DNA from: Woeseiaceae bacterium
Lineage (GTDB): Bacteria > Pseudomonadota > Gammaproteobacteria > Steroidobacterales > Woeseiaceae
DNA: 64,000 bases
Direction: 5' to 3'
Assembly: GCA_021773115.1 (NCBI GenBank)
Contig: JAJFKS010000017.1
Span: forward strand, 186,001 to 250,000
Shown here one piece after another: positions 58,073 through 64,000 of this stretch (positions are counted from its first letter, which is position 1; each line of letters starts with the position of its first letter). The position numbers and the translations under genes are program-made. The notes beneath the pieces were generated by a model that searched no databases, was not told the DNA's origin, and was given only the letters and a program-made list of their open reading frames with translations.

Positions 58073-58705
58073 ATGAACAACAAACTGCATTTATTCGCCC
58101 TGATTGTCGTTGCGGCAGCGATGAGTGGCTGCGCGGGCATGAGTAGCGATGAATGCCTCGCTTCAGACTGGTCTGCAATAGGTTACGAAGATGGATCGCG
58201 CGGCTACACCAGCGACAATTTCGGCAAACACCGCAAGGCCTGTGCCAAGCACGGCGTGACAGCCGATTTTGGGGATTATCAGAGCGGTCGTGCACAAGGC
58301 CTCAATGAATATTGCCAGCCCGGACGAGGATTTAGTGTGGGCGTTAACGGCGGCCGCTATTACGGCGTATGTCGGGTGGAACTCGAAGGCGACTTCCTTG
58401 ACGCATACAACACCGGGCACCACTTATACTCATTGCGTTCCGCTGTGGATCATGCGGATTCGTCAATTAACGCCAGGAAGCACGAAATCGATCGCAACGA
58501 GGATAAAATCATTGCTCACGGCGCCACAATTGTCGCGATAGAAACGACCCGGGAGCAGCGTATATTCTTACTCGCGGAAATAAAGAACCTCGCCGAGCGA
58601 TCCGGCGAGCTTGAAGCCGAGATTGAAGAGCTGTACCACGTTCGCGCGCAGGCACAAGCGGAGCTCGACAACTTCCAGCTAGTCGTTGCCGATATGGGCT
58701 ACTAG
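58073..58705 (+). CDS. DUF2799 lipoprotein
   Basis: This 210-residue protein has a signal peptide with a lipobox (AAAMSGCAGM). The DUF2799 core reads CLASDWSAIGYEDGSRGYTSDNFGKHRKACAKHG... GRAQGLNEYCQPGRGFSVGVNGGRYYGVC, rich in paired Cys and Gly. The C-terminal 70 residues form a coiled-coil-like helix (EIKNLAERSGELEAEIEELYHVRAQAQAELDN). It is an envelope protein of unknown function, possibly under CRP control. Confidence 0.88.
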   Translation: MNNKLHLFALIVVAAAMSGCAGMSSDECLASDWSAIGYEDGSRGYTSDNFGKHRKACAKHGVTADFGDYQSGRAQGLNEYCQPGRGFSVGVNGGRYYGVCRVELEGDFLDAYNTGHHLYSLRSAVDHADSSINARKHEIDRNEDKIIAHGATIVAIETTREQRIFLLAEIKNLAERSGELEAEIEELYHVRAQAQAELDNFQLVVADMGY

Positions 58706-58717
58706 AAAACGTCCTTA

Positions 58718-59110
58718 TCAGTTGCTTTTCTTTCGCCGGTCAATCTTGTCGCGCCGCTCAGTTTCAAAGGACCCAGTGCTTCCGGTCGGCCCGGCGGGCG
58801 CGAATGGGCTGCGTCGGTCACGACCAGCGCGTCGGTCGTCGTAGTGGGCAAATTGGCAACGGCAGTCTGTGTAATCGCATTCAGGCAACGGTAGTCGCGG
58901 CGCAGCGCTTGATAGAAAGCGACGGCCAGTCATCGCCTTTGCGGCGTCGCAGGCATTTTCGGAATACTTGATCGCCACAGCCTGGTATGGGCTGCGAATT
59001 TTCACCTCGCAGTTCTTGTTTTTTTGATCTTCGACCTTGTTGCGCCGAACCCGAATGACCAGCCAGACGATGGTCAGTATGAGCAGCGTACCCATTAACA
59101 ACTCATACAT
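58718..59110 (-). CDS. Membrane-anchored protein with Cys/His cluster
   Basis: This ~130-residue protein starts at ATG 59110 with one helix (MYELLMGTLLILTIVWLVIRV) and then a soluble tail. The segment CDYTDCRCQFAHYDDRRAGRDRR combines a Cx4CxCx3H arrangement with repeated D-R-R, and ends ETERRDKIDRRKKSN. This pattern looks like a metal site or nucleic-acid-binding patch. I do not recognise a characterised family. It converges on the DUF2799 gene with 12 bp between. Confidence 0.65.
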   Translation of the reverse strand: MYELLMGTLLILTIVWLVIRVRRNKVEDQKNKNCEVKIRSPYQAVAIKYSENACDAAKAMTGRRFLSSAAPRLPLPECDYTDCRCQFAHYDDRRAGRDRRSPFAPAGPTGSTGSFETERRDKIDRRKKSN

Positions 59111-59307
59111 TTGAAGACTCCGGGCGGTGACTAGAGACAAGATTGTTATTCTAGGCACATTCGTAGCACTTCATCTACAGCGATCTCGTCTAAATTGTCG
59201 CTGACGTGCCGAAAATAAGCGGTCATGACTTCGCAGAATTGGCTCACAAGCACTTGAATGCCGGGAATTTGTGCTAAATTCGACTTGGGACTACTCTGGG
59301 TGGACCG

Positions 59308-59820
59308 ATGAATTCAGACGGCAAGCTAATGGCTATGTTGATTGCTTATGCGGCGGCGCACCAACACCCGTTCAATATTCTTGTTCATATGATTGGCATC
59401 CCGATGATCATGGTCGGTGTTCTGATTCCATTGACCTGGGTTGGTTTTCAGGTTGCCGGGATGCAAATACTCGGCGCACATTTGTTGCTGTTGGGATTCA
59501 TGCTGTTCTACCTGACGCTGGACATTTGGTTCGCTATTGCTTTTGGCGTCGGGGCGTATTTGCTACTGCTGCTGGCAGTCGATCTCGGTTCCTATCCCGG
59601 TAATGCTGGCTGGATAATCGCGGCGGGCTGCTTCTTCGGCGGTTATGCCGCACAGTTCATCGGCCATGCTGTTGAAAAGTCGATACCGGTGCTGGTCAAA
59701 CACCCGATTCAGGCGAGCCTGGCTGCACCGTTTTTCACGGTGGTCGAGTTATTCAAGCTGGCTGGCCTTCGCGAGGACCTGTTTAACGAAGTACAGCGGC
59801 GAATCAAGGCGGCAGCCTAG
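59308..59820 (+). CDS. Mpo1-like (DUF962) membrane protein
   Basis: This 170-residue protein has four to five helices. Its N-terminus AAAHQHPFNILVHMIGIPMIM carries the His-rich HxxxxNxxxHxxG motif of the Mpo1/YGL010W family. The second His region is GGYAAQFIGHAVEKSIP, and the tail is AAPFFTVVELFKLAGL. Yeast Mpo1 is an Fe2+-dependent dioxygenase of long-chain 2-hydroxy fatty acids, so a similar alpha-oxidation role is plausible. Its end overlaps the malic enzyme stop by 4 bp. Confidence 0.9.
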   Translation: MNSDGKLMAMLIAYAAAHQHPFNILVHMIGIPMIMVGVLIPLTWVGFQVAGMQILGAHLLLLGFMLFYLTLDIWFAIAFGVGAYLLLLLAVDLGSYPGNAGWIIAAGCFFGGYAAQFIGHAVEKSIPVLVKHPIQASLAAPFFTVVELFKLAGLREDLFNEVQRRIKAAA

Positions 59821-61538
59821 ACCTCAATAGTACTTTCGATGTGTGGATAGTCGGGTTTCCAGCGCATCGACGCGACTCTTTCACGAATCTGCTGTTCGCT
59901 CATTGCTTCGCTACTGAGCCCTTCGTCAACAGCCTGCAGCGCCACGGCAACCGTGATATCGCCACAGATTTCCCACAGTCGCGAAACGTCAGGTATCAGG
60001 CGACGTTCACTGATGTCCGTATCGTTCAAGCAGCGCGCCAGCGCCAGCGCGGATGCACTGATCATTCCGTCACTGATTGAGCTAGCGCCGCTGAGGATTG
60101 TTCCCAGTCCGATGCCCGGAAAAACGAATACGTTATTGGCCTGGCCGATAAGCCGTTTGCCATGCGCGGTTTCGACAGGCGCGAATGGGCTCCCGGTTGC
60201 AAGCAGGGCTTTGCCATCGCTCCAGTTCAAAACGTCCTCCGGAACCGCCTCGCTGATTGAGGTTGGGTTCGACATTGGCAGGATGACCGGATACTCGCTG
60301 TTTCGAGCCATGGCACGGACAACATCTTCATTAAACGCACCGCCCTGACCAGAGGCGCCGATTAGTGCCGTTGCTTTATAGGCATCAATGGCGTTTGCAA
60401 GGCTCCTGCGTCCCTCGTCACTTAGGCCGAGCTCCGCAACCCTTTCTTCGGGCCAGGCAAATTCCTGCTTGTAGGCATCAAGATTATCGCGGCGGTCACT
60501 GACGACACCGTGGCTGTCCATCACCAGAACGGCTGCGGTTTGCGCATCCTTATCGAAGCCCGCGAGCGACAACTGTTGTCGAAGCTGGCGCGCAATTCCG
60601 AGGCCCGCGGCGCCGGCGCCGTAGACGATGATACGGCTTTCTTCAAATTTGGTATTGTTGATTCGACAGCCGCCCTGGACGCACGCCGATGCGACAGCGC
60701 CAGTTCCCTGAATATCATCATTGAACGACGGCACGATCGCCCGGAATCGATCGAGAATACGCAGCGCATTGTCTTTGCGGAAGTCTTCCCATTGGATGAC
60801 GACCTTCGGAAATACTGCCTTGCTTGCGGCAACAAATTCGGCGACCAGTTCGAAATAGGCGTCACCCGACAAGCGCTTTTTGCGGTAACCAAGGTAAAGC
60901 GGATCGTTCAGAAGTTCTTCGTTGTTGGTGCCAACGTCAAGGCTGATCGGCAAAGTTTGCGCCGGGTGAATTCCGGCGCCTGCACAGTACAGCGCCAGCT
61001 TTCCAACACTGATCGCCATGCCACCGGCGCCTTGGTCACCAATGCCGAGTATGGCTTCGTTGTCCGTAACGACCATGAGCCGGACGTCAAAGAAGGGCGC
61101 CGCCTTGCGCAGCACTTCCTCAATTCGACCCCTGTAATTCGGTGTAATAAATAATCCACGACCGCGACGAAAGACTCGAGAGTAGTACCGCGACGCTTCG
61201 CCGACCGTCGGTGTGTAGACGATAGGCATGATTTCTTCGAGATGTTTGCTGAGCAGCTTGTAAAACAGTACCTCATTTCGGTCCTGCAACATCGCAAGAC
61301 CGATATGCCGGCCAATATTATCGCGGTTGTCAAAAATTGACCGAAAAATGCGTTCGGCCTGCTGATCAATAGTATTGTATTCTGCTGGCAACAGGGCCTC
61401 GATACCGAGCGTACGCCGCTCATCGTGGGTGAATGCGGTGCCTTTGTTGTACAGCGGGAAACGTAGCAGGTCGGGTCCGCGTTTCGCTACGCGCAGCGTG
61501 TCGCCGTTCGATTCTTGCAGTAATTCAAATTTTTCCAC
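59817..61538 (-). CDS. maeA: NAD-dependent malic enzyme
   Basis: This 573-residue protein decarboxylates malate to pyruvate. It has FPLYNKGTAFTHDERR, IVYTPTVGEASRYYS, VVTDNEAILGIGDQGAGGMAI, a metal-site segment (FNDDIQGTGAV) and the NAD-binding IIVYGAGAAGLGIARQL. GTG 61538 (VEKFELLQESNGDTLRV) fits family N-termini and has AAGGAAG upstream; it overlaps the ABC ATPase gene by 14 bp. ATG 61580 is an alternative that overlaps more. The coupling to an importer gene is unusual. Confidence 0.93.
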   Translation of the reverse strand: MEKFELLQESNGDTLRVAKRGPDLLRFPLYNKGTAFTHDERRTLGIEALLPAEYNTIDQQAERIFRSIFDNRDNIGRHIGLAMLQDRNEVLFYKLLSKHLEEIMPIVYTPTVGEASRYYSRVFRRGRGLFITPNYRGRIEEVLRKAAPFFDVRLMVVTDNEAILGIGDQGAGGMAISVGKLALYCAGAGIHPAQTLPISLDVGTNNEELLNDPLYLGYRKKRLSGDAYFELVAEFVAASKAVFPKVVIQWEDFRKDNALRILDRFRAIVPSFNDDIQGTGAVASACVQGGCRINNTKFEESRIIVYGAGAAGLGIARQLRQQLSLAGFDKDAQTAAVLVMDSHGVVSDRRDNLDAYKQEFAWPEERVAELGLSDEGRRSLANAIDAYKATALIGASGQGGAFNEDVVRAMARNSEYPVILPMSNPTSISEAVPEDVLNWSDGKALLATGSPFAPVETAHGKRLIGQANNVFVFPGIGLGTILSGASSISDGMISASALALARCLNDTDISERRLIPDVSRLWEICGDITVAVALQAVDEGLSSEAMSEQQIRERVASMRWKPDYPHIESTIEV

Positions 61539-62313
61539 CAGCCTGGCTTCCTTCGATTCGAACGTCCGGTCCGTGCGCATCGAAACACACATGGGCGCGG
61601 ACACCGTAGATGTCTTTGATAAGTTCGGCGGTCAAGGTAGCACGCGGACTTCCTTCTGCAATAATTTTTCCGCCGTTCATCCACACCAGCCGGTCAGCAA
61701 TGCGCGCGGCGAGCGCGACTTCATGCAACACCACCAATGCGCCACCGCCAGAATCGACGAAGGACCGGATCAACTCGGCAATTCTCAGCTGATGGCGCGG
61801 ATCTAGTGCCGCAACGGGTTCGTCGGCGATCAGCAAAGGCGCTTTCGCGGCAAGCGCACGTGCGAAGTGGACGCGTGCCAGCTCGCCACCGGAGAGGCTG
61901 TCAGCGTTCCGGTGTGCAAGTAAGCGGAGGTCACAGGCATCAATGGCGTCATCGACTGCGGCCGCATCCATCGGCCCAAGCCGGCCCAGTGCGGCGCCAT
62001 GTGCATAGCGCCCAAGCGCGACAATATCAATGACACGGTTCGGCCAGGCCAGCGGGCGGCGCTGCGGCAGGTAGGAAATCTTTCTGGCACGCTCACCCGG
62101 CGATAGTGTGGCGGTGGATTCACCATCGAGCAGCGAGCTCCCCCCAGATGCATCGAGCAGCCCGAGCATCGCCCGCAGCAGTGTGGTTTTTCCGGCGCCA
62201 TTCGGGCCGAGAATCGCAACCAGTTCACCGGGACGCAAGCTAAGTGAGGCCGTGCCAAGCAAACTTAGGTTGGCGGCGAAAACGGAAAGGTTTTGTGCGA
62301 CGAGTTCAGTCAT
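61525..62313 (-). CDS. FecE/BtuD-type ABC transporter ATPase
   Basis: This 262-residue ATPase has Walker A LGPNGAGKTTLL, Q-loop ISYLPQ, signature DSLSGGELARVHFARAL and Walker B LLIADEPVAALDP. Sequence and neighbours place it with Fe-siderophore, haem or cobalamin importers. Its start overlaps the permease end by 8 bp. Substrate cannot be decided from this gene alone. Confidence 0.92.
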   Translation of the reverse strand: MTELVAQNLSVFAANLSLLGTASLSLRPGELVAILGPNGAGKTTLLRAMLGLLDASGGSSLLDGESTATLSPGERARKISYLPQRRPLAWPNRVIDIVALGRYAHGAALGRLGPMDAAAVDDAIDACDLRLLAHRNADSLSGGELARVHFARALAAKAPLLIADEPVAALDPRHQLRIAELIRSFVDSGGGALVVLHEVALAARIADRLVWMNGGKIIAEGSPRATLTAELIKDIYGVRAHVCFDAHGPDVRIEGSQAGGKI

Positions 62314-63295
62314 TCGTCACACGCCTTTGCATGGCGATCCAGATGAATGCCGGTGCTCCGATCAGGGCCGCGACCACGCCCAGTTTCAGTTCGGTGGTTG
62401 TGGGCATGAGCCTGACTGCGATATCCGCCAGAACCAGTATCAGCCCGGCCAGTAAGCCACTGGGCAACAGGCTCCGCGCAGGGTCGTAATTTACGAACGG
62501 CCGGACAATGTGCGGTGCGACAATGCCGACGAAGCCAATCGCGCCGGCGAGGGCGACTGCCGCACCGGTCGCCAGCCCGGCGCCAAGGACGACGGCTATT
62601 CTCTGTCGGTGCAAGTTAAGGCCGACGCCGCTCGCTGCCTCGTCGCCCAGAGTAAGCGCCGATAAACCGCGACGCGTGACGAAAAGAATTGCGAGCCCGA
62701 GCGCGATGAAAGGCACCGTTGTCTGCAAGTCCAGAAAGCTTCGATTGGCGACGGACCCCAGCAGCCAGTTCATCATGTCCGCAAGTGAAAACGGGTTGGG
62801 TGCGAGATTCAGCAGCAAGGACATAAGGGATGCAGAAAAACTGGATAGGCCAACACCGATGAGTATCAATGTGACGACAGATTTAATTCGAATCGCGGCG
62901 ACAGCGAGCAGGGCGGTCGCCGCGAGTGCACCGGCTATCGCATACACGGGCAATAGAAAGGGCGAGCTAGCTGCCAGGCCGTAATAGAGCGCGAAAGTTG
63001 CGAACAGCGACGATGTAGCCGTTACGCCGAGGACACCGGGTTCCGCCAATGGATTTCGCAGCAGCCCCTGCAATGCTGCACCGCTGGTTCCGAGTGCGGC
63101 ACCCACAACGAAGGCGGCGAGCGCTCGCGGCATTCGAATTTCCCAGACGACGATGTTGTCTGCGTCCGTTGATTGGCCCAGCAAAGCGGCAATGACTTGC
63201 GACAGCCCCATCGGCGTTGAGCCAAGCAGACATGCAGCGAGTATGGCCGTCAGGCAAGCGAGCACAAGCACGATGAGGAAATGTCCGGACTTCAT
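62306..63295 (-). CDS. FecCD/BtuC-family permease
   Basis: This 329-residue protein has about ten helices. The FecCD motifs are WEIRMPRALAAFVVGAALGTSGAALQGLLRNPLAEPGVLGV and the C-terminal AGAIGFVGIVAPHIVRPF. It is the membrane channel of a metal-chelate or cobalamin importer. It overlaps the binding-protein gene by ATGA. Fully open and of normal length. Confidence 0.95.
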   Translation of the reverse strand: MKSGHFLIVLVLACLTAILAACLLGSTPMGLSQVIAALLGQSTDADNIVVWEIRMPRALAAFVVGAALGTSGAALQGLLRNPLAEPGVLGVTATSSLFATFALYYGLAASSPFLLPVYAIAGALAATALLAVAAIRIKSVVTLILIGVGLSSFSASLMSLLLNLAPNPFSLADMMNWLLGSVANRSFLDLQTTVPFIALGLAILFVTRRGLSALTLGDEAASGVGLNLHRQRIAVVLGAGLATGAAVALAGAIGFVGIVAPHIVRPFVNYDPARSLLPSGLLAGLILVLADIAVRLMPTTTELKLGVVAALIGAPAFIWIAMQRRVTND

Positions 63296-64000
63296 TTCGC
63301 GGCCAATGCCTCAATGGCATCCAGCAGGAACCAGGCACCGCAGGATGTCCAGGCACCTTGTAACATCACTGTCGGCCGATCCGTCAATTGCCGTTTGGCA
63401 ACCGGGTGTCGCATCGGGCTCCAGAGTTCTGGCCGAATTGTATCGACATCAAAAAATGCGGCGGCAATCAAATCAGGTTGTTCGTAGGCAAGGCGTTCGA
63501 GTGGCAGCGAACGCCACCCGGCGCTCTCTTCAAAATTGCTGTACCCGGCAGTCAGCAGCATTTCGTTCACCAGCGTTCCCGGGCCACTCGTAACGCCAGT
63601 GGGTGTCATGTACAGGGCTTGGCGATGGGGATTGCTCGTTTCTATCGAGGCCAGACGCGCATCGAACTCCGCGACTATCTCGGCACCCCGATCTGGAACG
63701 CCAAGGCCGCCAGCGATTGTTAAGGTTGCTGCGCGGATTTCAGCGAGACTGTTCGCATACGGCAATTGCAGGACATCGATGCCAGCACGGCTCAGAAGGC
63801 TCGCTACGCGTGGACCGCCACCGTAGGAGCGAACAACGAGATCGGGTTGCAGCGTCAGCACATCCTCGGCAAGCGGCCGCACGGTCGTGAGCCCCGCGGC
63901 GCGCTCACGCATATAGGAAAAATGCTTATCGGCATCTGGCGACAAAGCCAGGATACGGGTTGCGGGCAGCATCTTGAGCAGGAATTGATCGGCGCAGTAG
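63292..64000 (-). CDS. ABC substrate-binding protein, partial (BtuF/FecB type)
   Basis: The gene enters from the right edge; ~235 residues are present. The last in-window codons read YCADQFLLKMLPATRILALS, typical of the N-terminal domain of BtuF-like proteins. LTLQPDLVVRSYGGG and the C-terminal half (GWRSLPLERLAYEQPDLIA) follow the family. The signal peptide is beyond the edge. Cobalamin or a siderophore are both possible; any riboswitch or Fur site would lie outside the window. Confidence 0.9.
   Translation of the reverse strand, partial: YCADQFLLKMLPATRILALSPDADKHFSYMRERAAGLTTVRPLAEDVLTLQPDLVVRSYGGGPRVASLLSRAGIDVLQLPYANSLAEIRAATLTIAGGLGVPDRGAEIVAEFDARLASIETSNPHRQALYMTPTGVTSGPGTLVNEMLLTAGYSNFEESAGWRSLPLERLAYEQPDLIAAAFFDVDTIRPELWSPMRHPVAKRQLTDRPTVMLQGAWTSCGAWFLLDAIEALAAK

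Overview
The window reads as an ordinary chromosomal stretch of a Gammaproteobacterium of medium GC content. The evidence is gene order. The run queG-nnr-tsaE-amidase-mutL-miaA-hfq-hflX-hflK-hflC-DUF2065-purA (about 39-51.5 kb) matches the Escherichia coli cluster, and so do pepA-holC-valS, lptF-lptG, pcnB-folK-(dNK)-panB-panC and purM-purN. The moxR/DUF58/tgpA trio, a deoxynucleoside kinase next to folK, and a UMF1 transporter suggest a lineage outside the Enterobacterales. A marine group such as the Woeseiaceae would fit, but this is inference only. No rRNA, CRISPR array, prophage, transposase gene or plasmid function was seen.

Layout. 0-10 kb: the end of an Mrp/ApbC Fe-S carrier gene, dcd, purM-purN, a DUF2066/CDP-alcohol transferase/PerM/hda operon, arsC-wrbA, a small lipoprotein, acylphosphatase, a lytic transglycosylase and proS. 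10-15 kb: a phosphatidylserine-decarboxylase-like protein without its catalytic residues, family-4 uracil-DNA glycosylase, rimI, prfC and a UMF1-type MFS protein. 15-24 kb (minus strand): pepA-holC-valS-moxR, then a 291-bp element with 36-bp terminal inverted repeats, then DUF58 and the transglutaminase tgpA. 24-32.7 kb: lptFG, then a looser accessory stretch of small genes (RDD, nucleotide-transporter-like MFS, two MAPEG proteins, DUF2007, VOC, TetR, DUF4442, YHS). This stretch ends in a hairpin-rich repeat block and a tRNA-Glu(CUC) whose terminator is a 29-bp-arm palindrome. 32.8-51.5 kb: RNA processing, folate and pantothenate synthesis, a cNMP-binding GGDEF protein, PPK2, and the queG-to-purA cluster. 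51.5-64 kb: a large secreted 'choice-of-anchor B' protein with a GlyGly-CTERM sorting tail, an OPT transporter with a small helical partner, a NERD membrane protein, a DUF2799 lipoprotein behind a textbook CRP-type site, an Mpo1-like protein, NAD-malic enzyme, and a FecCD/BtuCD-type ABC importer running off the right edge.

Genes are densely packed. Many neighbours overlap by ATGA, GTGA or TGATG, which implies translational coupling. No complete novel defence or mobile system is visible. The most unusual items are the dead phosphatidylserine-decarboxylase homologue, the inverted-repeat element inside the moxR operon, a DUF2065 gene without a canonical start codon, a 38-residue ATGA-coupled small ORF, and the tRNA-Glu palindrome and hairpin block.
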